Assembly (NCBI RefSeq): GCF_004366715.1
Contig: NZ_SOQZ01000007.1
Location: 62,001-126,000, forward strand
Length of the DNA: 64,000 nt
Origin: Meridianimaribacter flavus
GTDB taxonomy: Bacteria > Bacteroidota > Bacteroidia > Flavobacteriales > Flavobacteriaceae
Reading direction: 5' to 3'
Made by a program: the position numbers and the translations under genes. The notes under the pieces were generated by a model. That model saw only the letters and a list, made by a program, of their open reading frames with translations. It was not told the DNA's origin and made no database searches. This document shows, piece after piece, positions 26,182 through 36,002 of the stretch (within the stretch, counting starts at the first letter, position 1; every line of letters starts with the position of its first letter).

Positions 26182-27993
26182 TTAATGATGATGATATTTT
26201 GATCCTGTGTTACCTCTTAATCTGTCAAACTGCTTGTAAGCATTATCTACACGTTGCTTTGGTGCTTTTTCAAATTCTTTTTCGGTAACCTTGTATTGTT
26301 GTTGTAATTCGGCTAAACGTGTTCTTAGTTTGGTTTCAATCTCGTCGTAATTTTCGTCATCGATAAGATTAGTTAATTCTTTCGGATCGGTTTGTAAATC
26401 ATATAATTCCCACTCATCAATATCGTCATACACGTGAATTAATTTATAACGATTGGTACGAACACCATACATTTTCTTAACCATATGGAATGCTGGGTAA
26501 TCATAATAATGGTAGTAAACCGCATCTCTAAAATCTTCGTTATTTTCAGTACCATCTAATAAACCTGCAAAGGATTTTCCTTGCATATCATTAGGAATGT
26601 CAACATCTGCAAAATCTAAAAAGGTTTCAGCAAAGTCGAGGTTTTGCGTTAAGCCTTCAACAACAGTTCCTGGTTTAATTTTTTCAGGATATTGTATTAA
26701 TAATGGCATTTTTAAGGATTCTTCATACATAAAACGCTTATCAAACCATCCTTTTTCGCCTAAATAAAAACCTTGGTCTGATGTGTACACAAAAATGGTG
26801 TTTTCGGTTAAACCGTTAGCATCTAAATAATCTAAAATCTTCCCAATACCTTCATCTACCGAAGCTATCGTTGATAAATATTCTTGCAGATAACGTTGTC
26901 CTTTCCATTCAGCTAACGCCTTTCCGGATAGGTTAGCATCGTGAAAGGCATCATTTTTTGGTTGATAGGCTTTATCCCAAGCAGCACGTTGCTCTGGTGT
27001 CATACGTTCAAAATCAGTTTTCCAAGGATTCCAAGCCAATTCTGGACTGCCTTTTTCTTTGGTCATTTTAAGGTCGTGACCTTCGTACATATCACGATAA
27101 ATAGTTTGCAATTGCTCTTTTGATGCAGTTGAATTTTCGTGCTTTGTAAAATACGTATCAGGTAACGGAAATTGAACCGAATCGTACTTATTAACGTGAC
27201 GTAACGCTGGCATCCAATTACGATGTGGTGCTTTGTGATGCACCATTAAAAAGAAAGGTTGGTCGCTGTTTTTCTTTTCATCTATGTAATCAATTGCGTA
27301 ATCTGTTATTAAGTCGGTTGCATAGCCTTTAACCACAGTTGTATCTGGTAACTTGGTTGTCCAATGCGCAGTGGTATCAATGTGTTTTTTGTTGATGTGA
27401 ACCGTATCTTGAATCTTAATAAACTGCGGATTGTAATAGTTACCTTGGTCGTTTAAAATATTCCAGTGATCAAAACCTTCAGGATAACCGTGTAAATGCC
27501 ATTTACCTACAATTGCAGTATTGTAACCTGCTTCTTTTAGCAATTTTGGAAGCGTTTGTTGTGAACCATCAAAACGGTCGCCATTCATTCTAAATCCATT
27601 AACGTGACTATGTTTTCCTGTTAACACTACAGCACGACTTGGTCCGCAAATAGAATTAGTACAAAAATTATTTTTGAAAATTGCACCGTTTTTTGCCAAT
27701 CTATCAATGTTTGGTGTTGGCGCCAGTTGACCAATAGGATGACCATACGCGCTAATGGCTTGCGCTGCGTGGTCGTCTGCCATTATGTAAATGATGTTTG
27801 GTCGTTTTGAGTTTTCAGTTACATCTGTATTGTTAGCTTCTGATTTGTTTTCTTTGCAACCTACAATCGTCAATAAAAAAGTTAATAGTAGTAATAAAAA
27901 CAGAGTGTTACCAATACTCTTGTTCTCGATACATTTCGACTTTTGAGTCAAAATACTCGAACTGACGCTTTTATATGTATTCAAAAAATGCAT
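26182..27993 (-). CDS. S1-family sulfatase lipoprotein
   Basis: The 603-residue protein has the metal motif IIYIMADDHA (Asp73, Asp74) and the sulfatase signature CGPSR (Cys116 to Arg120), whose Cys must become formylglycine. GKWHLHG, FLMVHHKAPH and YTSDQGFYLGEKGWFDKR are further S1 motifs. The lipobox is LTIVGC (Cys46). The region before the signal helix is long (about 30 residues) and overlaps a palindromic intergenic-type element (27922-27968). It removes sulfate from algal polysaccharide. The formylglycine-generating enzyme must be elsewhere. The stop/start overlap TAATG with the upstream esterase gene points to coupling. Confidence 0.9.
   Translation of the reverse strand: MHFLNTYKSVSSSILTQKSKCIENKSIGNTLFLLLLLTFLLTIVGCKENKSEANNTDVTENSKRPNIIYIMADDHAAQAISAYGHPIGQLAPTPNIDRLAKNGAIFKNNFCTNSICGPSRAVVLTGKHSHVNGFRMNGDRFDGSQQTLPKLLKEAGYNTAIVGKWHLHGYPEGFDHWNILNDQGNYYNPQFIKIQDTVHINKKHIDTTAHWTTKLPDTTVVKGYATDLITDYAIDYIDEKKNSDQPFFLMVHHKAPHRNWMPALRHVNKYDSVQFPLPDTYFTKHENSTASKEQLQTIYRDMYEGHDLKMTKEKGSPELAWNPWKTDFERMTPEQRAAWDKAYQPKNDAFHDANLSGKALAEWKGQRYLQEYLSTIASVDEGIGKILDYLDANGLTENTIFVYTSDQGFYLGEKGWFDKRFMYEESLKMPLLIQYPEKIKPGTVVEGLTQNLDFAETFLDFADVDIPNDMQGKSFAGLLDGTENNEDFRDAVYYHYYDYPAFHMVKKMYGVRTNRYKLIHVYDDIDEWELYDLQTDPKELTNLIDDENYDEIETKLRTRLAELQQQYKVTEKEFEKAPKQRVDNAYKQFDRLRGNTGSKYHHH
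27922..27968 (-). repeat. Palindromic REP-like element inside the 5' end of the sulfatase gene
   Basis: The + strand runs from GTTCTCGATACA to TACTCGAACTGACGC with an inner perfect palindrome TTTTGA-G-TCAAAA and flanking TTCGA/TCGAA arms. Elements with GTCAGTTCGAG and TATCGAGAAC ends are, from memory, frequent between genes in Flavobacteriaceae genomes. Here it is translated as SVSSSILTQKSKCIENKSIG. Confidence 0.5.
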
Positions 27994-28880
27994 TACTTTT
28001 TCGTTTTTATAATTTTAGTTTGAATAACTTCGTCATTAAGTACCGTACGCTCAAAAAAGTTGAACACAATATCCAATTCTTCATAAGGAATTCTGGAAAT
28101 TTCGTGACGTGCTTCTTTAACAATATTGAAATAAAAAGACGTTTCAAATTCCTCTAATTTATCAGCAATAATTTTAGAACCATCTAGCATTATATAACCG
28201 TCTTTTGTTGGTGCGCAATAATGGTGTGGCGCATTTCCGTAAGGTACCAGTTGGTCTTTTGTACCGTGATACAACACAGTTGGCACAGCGTTTTCTGGTG
28301 TCATATAACTTGCATCTACAATAGCACCAGCGCAAGAAAAGGCACCTGCAAATTTTACATTGCTGTAATCTTCAGCATTATCTACAAAATACTCGCGCAT
28401 AAAAACTGCATTTAGAATACCTTCAGCACCAGCGCTACTACCACCAGCAATGATTTTTGTAGTATCGATTTGAAGCTCGTTAGCGTGTTCAACTACATAT
28501 TTTGCAGCATCCATATAATCGATAGCAGCTTGTTTAAAGGTCTCAAGCTTTTCGTCTTTTGTACAATCGCAACCAAAACCTGTTTTTGTACCTTTTCTTA
28601 GCAAACGGTACGAAATGGAAATACCAATGTAATTCTGCTCTTTGGCTGCATATTTTACTAAATTTTCATCGTCTATATAATCTCTATGACCAACTGCAAA
28701 TCCGCCACCATGCATCCAAAGTAACACAGGTAACGTGTCTGTTTTTTTGATGTTTTCTGGTGTGTAAACATCTAGTTTTAATGTGTCTGCTCCTTTGATG
28801 GAATACGTGTAAGTTGCTTTATTTTGTGCAGAAAGTGTTAACACAAAAAAGAATATAAATACGTTTATTACTAATTTCAT
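27993..28880 (-). CDS. Alpha/beta-hydrolase, carboxylesterase type
   Basis: This 295-residue secreted protein has a signal peptide ending LSAQ. The oxyanion motif HGGGF (57-61) and nucleophile elbow GSSAG (Ser149) place it in the hormone-sensitive-lipase/carboxylesterase group. HGTKDQLVPYG holds the acid, and a late His is in VKEARHEI. It probably removes acetyl or other acyl groups from polysaccharide side chains, given its place between GH2 and sulfatase in the locus. It abuts the GH2 gene end to start and overlaps the sulfatase start by one base. Confidence 0.82.
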   Translation of the reverse strand: MKLVINVFIFFFVLTLSAQNKATYTYSIKGADTLKLDVYTPENIKKTDTLPVLLWMHGGGFAVGHRDYIDDENLVKYAAKEQNYIGISISYRLLRKGTKTGFGCDCTKDEKLETFKQAAIDYMDAAKYVVEHANELQIDTTKIIAGGSSAGAEGILNAVFMREYFVDNAEDYSNVKFAGAFSCAGAIVDASYMTPENAVPTVLYHGTKDQLVPYGNAPHHYCAPTKDGYIMLDGSKIIADKLEEFETSFYFNIVKEARHEISRIPYEELDIVFNFFERTVLNDEVIQTKIIKTKK

Positions 28881-31484
28881 TTAGTCTAGTTTTTCAATTA
28901 AAATGCCGCTAATTACAGGTAACCCTTCAATAGCGTTGAGTTTTAAAGTTAGTCCTTTTTTTGTTTGAATAGTTGCCTGAAGCGTTATACCATATTTTTC
29001 TGGATAAGCTTGGGCTAAATTCAATTGCTTTTCGATTAGTATATCGTTAATATACACATCAAAAATGCGTTGTGTTTTATTACTTTCTGATGTTTCTTCT
29101 GAGAGGTTATAAATGTTTTCAGTTGGCTTAATTTGTGGTTCTACGAAGTATAATTTAATGTTGTAATTGCCTTCAGGAACGTCTAGTTGATATTTAGTAC
29201 AACCTTCTAATAAGGCTTGAAATAAAGGTTCCTCATCCGTGTTTTTAATATTATGTGGCAGACCTTGATTTTTATCTTTGGTCATCCCATAAGCTGAACC
29301 ATCTTTATATCCAAACCATCCTTTTTTATATTCTTGGTCTGGTACAAATGTGATGTTTTGTGCTTCATCATAAAAGTTAAAATGCGCACCTAAATTGATG
29401 CCAAAGCGTTTAAAGTTTTTAAAGTCAAAAGCTTCAATACGATTGACTTGCATTGTTTTTTCTTCAGAAAAATTTTCAGTTGAAATTCTAATAGAATTAT
29501 TACCATTTTTGAAAGGCATATCAATAGAAACAATACCGTTTTTTACTTTAAAACCACCTAAGCTTTTACCATTCAAACTAACATTAACATCATTTTGATT
29601 AGAATATATTTGAATAGGAAACAGTTCCTCTTCAAACAAAGTTATTCCTTCTAAATAATCTGTTGCGATATGTATGAATGGTTTTTTATCGTCTAAAACC
29701 GATTTGTACCAATAGTAAATGTCTTTTGGTGTTCGGTCGTATTGCACCAGTCCTTTTTGGTTAACGTGCGGAATAGCATCGCCACGAAATTCTGAACCAA
29801 AATCGGCAAAATTCCAAGCTGTCATTCCTGTCATAAACGGTCTTTCTGTAATCTGTTTGTAATACGATTGATGCAGTTTTGCTTGATAATTGGTAGAAAA
29901 ATCGAATTTTTTAGGTGTTTTGGTAAAAATTCTAACATCTGCACCCGGACCATATTCCGACAACAATAACGAGCGTTTTGGAAAACGTTGATGTTGCTGG
30001 TCTAAGAATTTACCTAAATCTTCAATTTGTGCATCATACCAACCAAAGTACAGATTCCAACCAAATAACATTGGTAAGTCTGCGATACCTGTTTCGTTAT
30101 AGACTTCATTTAAATGACCTGCCATAACTGTAATGTGGTTTGGTGCCAATTTTTGGGTTAAATCCTCTAGCTGGTTAGCGAGTTTTAAAGTCGTTGTTTT
30201 TAATGCTTCTTTTTCTTTATCCGATGATTTTTTATCAAATGCTAAACGCAGAAAAATTTCATTCATGTACCCAAACATCACAACACTTGGGTAATTGTAA
30301 TATTGTTTGATGTGCTCGTTTTGCATTGTATTTGAGACCTCAAAAAAGGTTTCAGAATCGGTCACTTTATTTACTATCGGTATTTCAGTCCATACCAAAA
30401 TTCCAAGTTCGTCACAAAGTTTATATAGTTCTCTAGAATGCGGATAATGTGCAAAACGTATCACATTTGCACCCATATTTTTAATAAGATGAATATCTTG
30501 TTTTTGTAGCTCTATGGGTACTGCATTACCATAATCTTTATAATCTTGATGACGATTTACGCCAATTAATTTTATTGGTTTTCCGTTAAGAAAAAAGCCT
30601 TTTTCAGGATCTACAGTTGCCCAACGAAAGCCTAAATCGGATTGTTTTCGGTCTAAAATGGTTCCGTTTTTATCACTTAAGGTTAGTTGTAATTTGTATA
30701 AATATGGATTGTCTGGTGACCACAATTTTGGGTTTTTAATTTCAGGAAACATGACCTTAACGGTTTCGGTTTTATAGGATTTTAAAGTTAATCCTTGATG
30801 TTCTTCTCTAATACGATTTCCTTCGGCATCTAAAATTTCAAGATATAAATGTGCATCGGTTTTGGTTTCAAAATTATCTATCAATATATCAACTTTTACA
30901 CCAGCTTTGTCGTTGGAAACGTTGTAATAATTGACATAAAAACCATCAGACGCAAAATCCTTTAAACTAAAATGCTGTTTTGGGACTTTGATCAATTCCA
31001 CATCACGATAAATACCACCATAAAAAGTGAAATCTGCATCTAATGGCGGAATGTTGTCGTTGTGAGAATTATCGACTTCAACTTCAATTAAATTATAAGC
31101 ATCAAAGTTTAAAAGCGATGTAATTTCAAAATTAAACGCTGTGTAACCACCTTTGTGATTGGTTGCTCTTTTTCCGTTAATAAAAACAGTAGCTTTCTGA
31201 TTTACAGCATTAAATTTCAAATAGAAAATCTGGTCTTTATCTTGAGAAGACACATAGATTTGTTTTTTGTAATAGCCTAAACCACGACGATAACCAGAGT
31301 CATCATCAAAGGCATCTTTATCATTCCACGTATGCGGAATATTTACGGTTTGCCAATGTATTTTATCCTCGGAATATTGCCAACCCGAATTGATGGTTTT
31401 TGATAAAGAAAAACACAAAAAAGGGAAAGCCACACATAATATGAGAGAAAGGGGAAGCGTCTTATATTTAATGTGTGGCATCAT
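28881..31484 (-). CDS. Glycoside hydrolase family 2 with C-terminal malectin-like domain
   Basis: The 867-residue enzyme has the GH2 sugar-binding jelly roll (about 25-180, WHWQ-type IHWQTVNIPHTWNDKDAFDD), an Ig-like domain and a TIM barrel (about 285-590). GVNRHQDYKDYGNAV, FGYMNEIF (acid Glu) and LLSEYGPGADVR (nucleophile Glu) are in the barrel. A small Ig-like domain is followed by a malectin-like sugar-binding domain (about 690-867). Family members cut beta-galactosides, beta-glucuronides or beta-mannosides; the specificity cannot be read by eye. Signal peptide: LILCVAFPFLCFS. It lies 10 bp after GH3 in the operon. Confidence 0.88.
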   Translation of the reverse strand: MMPHIKYKTLPLSLILCVAFPFLCFSLSKTINSGWQYSEDKIHWQTVNIPHTWNDKDAFDDDSGYRRGLGYYKKQIYVSSQDKDQIFYLKFNAVNQKATVFINGKRATNHKGGYTAFNFEITSLLNFDAYNLIEVEVDNSHNDNIPPLDADFTFYGGIYRDVELIKVPKQHFSLKDFASDGFYVNYYNVSNDKAGVKVDILIDNFETKTDAHLYLEILDAEGNRIREEHQGLTLKSYKTETVKVMFPEIKNPKLWSPDNPYLYKLQLTLSDKNGTILDRKQSDLGFRWATVDPEKGFFLNGKPIKLIGVNRHQDYKDYGNAVPIELQKQDIHLIKNMGANVIRFAHYPHSRELYKLCDELGILVWTEIPIVNKVTDSETFFEVSNTMQNEHIKQYYNYPSVVMFGYMNEIFLRLAFDKKSSDKEKEALKTTTLKLANQLEDLTQKLAPNHITVMAGHLNEVYNETGIADLPMLFGWNLYFGWYDAQIEDLGKFLDQQHQRFPKRSLLLSEYGPGADVRIFTKTPKKFDFSTNYQAKLHQSYYKQITERPFMTGMTAWNFADFGSEFRGDAIPHVNQKGLVQYDRTPKDIYYWYKSVLDDKKPFIHIATDYLEGITLFEEELFPIQIYSNQNDVNVSLNGKSLGGFKVKNGIVSIDMPFKNGNNSIRISTENFSEEKTMQVNRIEAFDFKNFKRFGINLGAHFNFYDEAQNITFVPDQEYKKGWFGYKDGSAYGMTKDKNQGLPHNIKNTDEEPLFQALLEGCTKYQLDVPEGNYNIKLYFVEPQIKPTENIYNLSEETSESNKTQRIFDVYINDILIEKQLNLAQAYPEKYGITLQATIQTKKGLTLKLNAIEGLPVISGILIEKLD

Positions 31485-31493
31485 AGTTAGCTA

Positions 31494-33836
31494 TTAGTCT
31501 AAAAGTTTGAATGAATTTTTTAGCGCAACATCAGAGTTTGTGCCGATAGCAACTTTAAATTCACCAGGTTCTGCAACAAAATCTAAATTAGAGTTGTAGA
31601 ATTTTAAGTCTTCAACCGAAATTTTAAACGTTACTGTTACAGTTTCTCCCTTTTTAATGAATACTTTTTGGAAGCCTTTAAGCTCTTTTACTGGTCTTGT
31701 TACACTACCAACTAGGTCTCTTATGTATAACTGTGCTACTTCTTTTCCGTCGTAATCACCAGTATTTGTAATATCTACCGAAACATTAATTGTATCGTTT
31801 TGAGACATCGATGTTTTATCTAGTTTAAGCTCGCCGTACTCAAAATTGGTGTAGCTTAATCCGAAACCAAAAGGATATAAAGGTTCGTTACGAACATCTA
31901 AATAATTGGTTTTGAATTTTTCAAAATGACCTTCGTCGTTTCCTAATGGACGACCTGTATTTTTGTGATTATAGAATAACGGAACTTGACCAACATTTCT
32001 TGGGAATGTTGCAGTTAATTTTCCAGAAGGATTAACATCACCAAACAACACATCTGAAATAGATAAACCAGCTTCGCTACCAGGAAACCAAACATTAAGG
32101 ATCGCAGGAACAGTTTCATTCTCTTCAACTAACGTTAAAGGTCTACCTGTAAACAGTACTAAGACAACCGGTTTTCCTGTTTTTAATAAGGCTTGTAATA
32201 AATCTTTTTGAACTTGCGGAATACCTAAATCTGTACGACTACTACTTTCGCCACTAAACTCAGCAGACTCACCAATAGTAGCTACAATAACATCAGATTT
32301 TTTAGCGATTGCTAAAGCTTCATCAAGCATTTGTTGATCTGTTCTTCCATCTCTTGGAATATCTTTACCGAACATTGTAGCGCGTTTTTCTAAATCTAAA
32401 TCGTAATCTACATTACTTCCTTTTGCATATAACAAATTAACATCGTTACCAACGGTTTGTTGTAAACCGTCCCAAACCGAAATAGAACTTTGATGATCTG
32501 TAGATACAGACCAAGTACCAGCCATATTACTATTAGCTTTAGCTAACGGACCAATAACAGCAATAGTACCAGATTTTTTTAATGGTAAAAGCTGATTGTC
32601 GTTTTTTAATAATACTGAAGATTCTGCACCAACAAGACGTGCATAATCTCTATTTTCTTGTGTGTAGGTTTCGTTTTTAGCACGTTCTTCGCTGCAATAT
32701 TTGTAAGGATCGTCAAATAAACCTAATTGGTATTTTGCGGTTAACACACGTGCAACAGCAGTATCAATATCTTCCATAGAAATTCCACCTTGGTCTAACG
32801 CACCTTTTAAAGCATGCGTAAAAGAGGCTTTAATATTTGGCGAATCACCAGCCATATCCATATCTAACCCAGCTTTTAATGCTAGCGAGGTCACATCGTA
32901 TTCGTCACCCATTCCGTGTGCACGCATTTCGTAAATACCAGTGTAATCAGACACTACAAAACCATCAAATCCCCAATCATCACGAAGTAAATCGGTTAAT
33001 AACCATTTGTTTCCTGTTGCAGGCACACCATCAATCTCGTTAAAGGATGCCATTACAGAGCCAACACCTTCGTCTACAGCAGCTTTGTAAGGCGCTAAAT
33101 ATTCATTATACATACGAATACGACTCATATCTACCGTATTGTAATCTCTACCTGCTTCTGGCGCACCATATAAAGCAAAGTGTTTTACACAAGACATTAA
33201 GGTATTATTTGCAGCCATATCATCTTGCTGATAGCCACGAACCATAGCGCGAGCAATAGCGCTACCTAAAAACGGATCTTCACCATTTCCTTCGGAAACG
33301 CGTCCCCAACGTGGATCGCGAGAAATGTCTACCATTGGCGAAAAGGTCCAGTTAATACCGTTTGCACTAGCTTCATTAGCTGCAATTTGTGCTGTTTTTT
33401 CAATCATTTCCATATCCCAAGAGGCTGATAAACCTAACGGAATTGGGAATGTGGTTTTAAAACCGTGAATTACATCCATTCCGAAAATAAGCGGAATACC
33501 TAATCGGCTTTTTTCAACTGCTATTTTCTGAACTTCATAAATATTTTTTGGATCTTTAATATTGAAAAGACCACCAATTTTTCCGTCTTCAATCTTTTTT
33601 ACAACATCAGTACTTTTTGAAGAACCTGTTGTAATTGGACCTGTAGCTGGAAGATTTAATTGACCAATTTTTTCATCTAAAGTCATTAACCCGATAATGG
33701 AATCTACTTTAGCTTGATAAGGGTTGTCAGTATTTTTCGATGTTATTTTATTGCTATTGGTGTTGCATGATACAGCGGTTAGTAAACCAAAACCAATTGC
33801 AAGGGATTTTATGTTAGTAAGTTTAAGCGTTGTCAT
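31494..33836 (-). CDS. bglX: Glycoside hydrolase family 3 beta-glucosidase (BglX-like) lipoprotein
   Basis: The 780-residue protein has lipobox AVSC (Cys24). The GH3 N-terminal barrel shows GIPLIFGMDVIHGFKTTFPI, KHFALYGAPEAGRDYN and the nucleophile Asp297 in GFVVSDYTG. A C-terminal alpha/beta sandwich and a fibronectin III-like domain (about 680-780) complete the BglX architecture. It should release glucose from beta-linked oligosaccharides in the periplasm. In the characterised beta-1,2-glucan systems I remember, a GH3 enzyme acts after GH144; two GH144-type genes lie just upstream here. It follows an esterase gene by 2 bp. Confidence 0.9.
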   Translation of the reverse strand: MTTLKLTNIKSLAIGFGLLTAVSCNTNSNKITSKNTDNPYQAKVDSIIGLMTLDEKIGQLNLPATGPITTGSSKSTDVVKKIEDGKIGGLFNIKDPKNIYEVQKIAVEKSRLGIPLIFGMDVIHGFKTTFPIPLGLSASWDMEMIEKTAQIAANEASANGINWTFSPMVDISRDPRWGRVSEGNGEDPFLGSAIARAMVRGYQQDDMAANNTLMSCVKHFALYGAPEAGRDYNTVDMSRIRMYNEYLAPYKAAVDEGVGSVMASFNEIDGVPATGNKWLLTDLLRDDWGFDGFVVSDYTGIYEMRAHGMGDEYDVTSLALKAGLDMDMAGDSPNIKASFTHALKGALDQGGISMEDIDTAVARVLTAKYQLGLFDDPYKYCSEERAKNETYTQENRDYARLVGAESSVLLKNDNQLLPLKKSGTIAVIGPLAKANSNMAGTWSVSTDHQSSISVWDGLQQTVGNDVNLLYAKGSNVDYDLDLEKRATMFGKDIPRDGRTDQQMLDEALAIAKKSDVIVATIGESAEFSGESSSRTDLGIPQVQKDLLQALLKTGKPVVLVLFTGRPLTLVEENETVPAILNVWFPGSEAGLSISDVLFGDVNPSGKLTATFPRNVGQVPLFYNHKNTGRPLGNDEGHFEKFKTNYLDVRNEPLYPFGFGLSYTNFEYGELKLDKTSMSQNDTINVSVDITNTGDYDGKEVAQLYIRDLVGSVTRPVKELKGFQKVFIKKGETVTVTFKISVEDLKFYNSNLDFVAEPGEFKVAIGTNSDVALKNSFKLLD

Positions 33837-33838
33837 TA

Positions 33839-34624
33839 TTATTTTTTTGATTTAGAGAAAAGCCATGTTAATAATCCAGGTTCTGCAAAAGCAGGATCCC
33901 AACTATTGTGGTTTGCGTCTGAGTATAAAGTGAAATTCGGTTTTCCGCCATTTTCTAGAATAGCATTAACCATTTTCATTGAGCCTTTTGGGTCTATAAC
34001 ATCATCGTTTGCACCGTGAAACACCCATAATTCCACCTTAGTAGCGTAATTTTTAGTTAATTCAGCATTACCGTCACCGCAAATGGCAAAAGCAGCAGCA
34101 AACATATCTGGTTGTCTTGATAGAATTTCGAATGTTCCCATTCCTCCCATAGACAATCCACCAACATAAACTTTGTCTGTATTTACATAGTCTTTGCTAG
34201 TAACGTCTTGCATTAAATCTATAACCAATTGCATTGGTGTTGTCGCTTCTTTATCTTTAGGAAAGATTAACTTTCTTGGAAAAGATGATCGGTCTACATC
34301 CGCATTAGACCAAAAACTTTCTTTAGGACACTGAGGAAAAATTACTATTGCAGGAAATGCACCACGATTGGTTTTGTCTGCAAATAATTTGCTTCCGTGT
34401 GCTAGTTGTCTTTGGTTATCATCACCACGTTCACCTGCACCATGAAGAAATAATACCACAGGATATTGTTTATCTTCTGAAAAATTTTCGGGATACATAA
34501 TACGGTACTTAAGCGTATCTCCATCTTTTATATGTTTCTTTTCTTTAAATACATCTTTTTGCGCAAATGCTATTGCTGAAATAAATAACAAACAAAAAGT
34601 AATTTGTGTTTTAATGTGTTTCAT
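33839..34624 (-). CDS. Secreted prolyl-oligopeptidase/feruloyl-esterase-like alpha/beta hydrolase
   Basis: This 261-residue protein has the signal peptide ending AIAFAQ, then YPVVLFLHGAGERGDDN, ending in the oxyanion region. GGLSMGGMGTFE carries the nucleophile Ser158. FHGANDDVIDPKGS and SDANHNSWDPAF supply the acid and histidine. The architecture is that of small secreted esterases of the polysaccharide-linked peptidase-like group. It follows GH144 by 10 bp and precedes GH3 by 2 bp, so it belongs to the same transcript. It probably removes acyl groups from the glycan. Confidence 0.82.
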   Translation of the reverse strand: MKHIKTQITFCLLFISAIAFAQKDVFKEKKHIKDGDTLKYRIMYPENFSEDKQYPVVLFLHGAGERGDDNQRQLAHGSKLFADKTNRGAFPAIVIFPQCPKESFWSNADVDRSSFPRKLIFPKDKEATTPMQLVIDLMQDVTSKDYVNTDKVYVGGLSMGGMGTFEILSRQPDMFAAAFAICGDGNAELTKNYATKVELWVFHGANDDVIDPKGSMKMVNAILENGGKPNFTLYSDANHNSWDPAFAEPGLLTWLFSKSKK

Positions 34625-34634
34625 TTTAGTTGGT

Positions 34635-36002
34635 TTAATAGGTGAATCCTAGTATATCTAATCCGTTTTGTACGTCTTCGTTTTGCATAAATAAATTCCA
34701 TAGCAACCCAGTACGATAATTTTCTATCATAATAATTTGTGGCCCTTGATCAATTGCCAAATAGCGCTCAGTCACCCAATTATATTGTGGATTAAAAGCA
34801 TCATAAAAACCAGCTGGTCCCATTAAATCGTTATTGTAGAAATAATGCATTGCTGCTAATGATTTCTCAGGCGTATATGGAATAGAACTCACAGCTGCTG
34901 TTGGCGAAATTGTACCGTTATCATTTTCTGGTTCGTGAGCAGAATAACCTACAGAACCATCGGAATTACGACTATAACTTGCTGTTAATCCCCAACAATC
35001 TGGACCATAATCGGCAAAGTTATGAGGGTTACTAACACAATGCTGATAATTAATATTGGTATGATTAACATTTAAGTTCCAATAGTTAGCATACTGGTCG
35101 TTTAGGTTTGAAGGGTTTAATCCTAAGTATGAATAATGTGCCCAAAACAAAGGACCAGTCCCTGAACCTGCATGATCTAATATCAGTGGAATACTATATT
35201 GACTTAATGAAGACACAATACTTCCACTACTTGCCCATCCTTGATGGTATACATCTGAAGAAATTGCATAGTCAGGTGATGCAGCACCAAGAATAAATGC
35301 TATTAAAGTTTCGTTATAACCTTTCAATTCTAGGTTTATGGCAAACTCATTAGTTGGACTCCAATGCCATAGTAATTTATTTTGGTTATTAGTATACCAA
35401 TCCCACTCGACACCTTTCCAAAGCGCATCAGCTTGGTTTGCTAAAGCTTGTTCTTCAGTTGTTCCGTTTTTAAAATATTCTTTTACGCAAATTAAGCCTT
35501 GAGCAAAAAATGCTGTTTCAACAATATCTCCTCCATTATCCTGCGTACTAAAAGGGATTGTAGTTCCTGTTCCATCATCTATCCAATGTGACCATGCTCC
35601 ATGAAAACGATCAGCATTTTCAAAGAAATTGAGTATTTGTGTTAAACGTTGTACACCTTGAGTTTGAGAAATATAATTACGCTCTATACCTACCAAAATA
35701 GCCATAAGTCCAAAACCACTTCCGCCAGTTGTAATTACATTTTGACTGTCTGACGGATTGTTAGGATGGTAACGTTCTTTAGCTGCACCAGAATTAGTAC
35801 CAGCATAATCCCAAAAATACTTGAAGGTTTCTCGCTGGGTTAAATTCATTATTTGATCATCAGTTAGAGGATTAACTACAACAGGATCATCATCTGTTGG
35901 CACTTCGTCATCTACAGGATCATTATTTTCTTGATATGTAGATTCATCGCTAGAACCACAACTAAAAAAAATTAATAATAATATAAAACTGAATGTCTTC
36001 AT
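34635..36002 (-). CDS. GH144-type (glucoamylase-like domain) lipoprotein, copy 2
   Basis: The 455-residue protein has lipobox LIFFSC (Cys15), a Pro/Asp-rich linker and the glucoamylase-like (PF10091) domain. TFKYFWDYAGTNSGAAKERY, TTGGSGFGLMAILVG, DRFHGAWSHWIDDGTG and PLFWAHYSYLGLNP are shared with its neighbour. Characterised proteins of this domain are endo-beta-1,2-glucanases (GH144). The upstream copy ends one base before this one starts, so the two are a tandem duplication. The linker PTDDDPVVVNPLTDDQ suggests a flexible surface tether. Substrate by analogy only. Confidence 0.82.
   Translation of the reverse strand: MKTFSFILLLIFFSCGSSDESTYQENNDPVDDEVPTDDDPVVVNPLTDDQIMNLTQRETFKYFWDYAGTNSGAAKERYHPNNPSDSQNVITTGGSGFGLMAILVGIERNYISQTQGVQRLTQILNFFENADRFHGAWSHWIDDGTGTTIPFSTQDNGGDIVETAFFAQGLICVKEYFKNGTTEEQALANQADALWKGVEWDWYTNNQNKLLWHWSPTNEFAINLELKGYNETLIAFILGAASPDYAISSDVYHQGWASSGSIVSSLSQYSIPLILDHAGSGTGPLFWAHYSYLGLNPSNLNDQYANYWNLNVNHTNINYQHCVSNPHNFADYGPDCWGLTASYSRNSDGSVGYSAHEPENDNGTISPTAAVSSIPYTPEKSLAAMHYFYNNDLMGPAGFYDAFNPQYNWVTERYLAIDQGPQIIMIENYRTGLLWNLFMQNEDVQNGLDILGFTY

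Noticed and set aside
26182-26200. Three His codons at the end of the sulfatase, looking like a tag
   Set aside because: Three histidines before the stop are natural coding sequence; no vector sequence is nearby.
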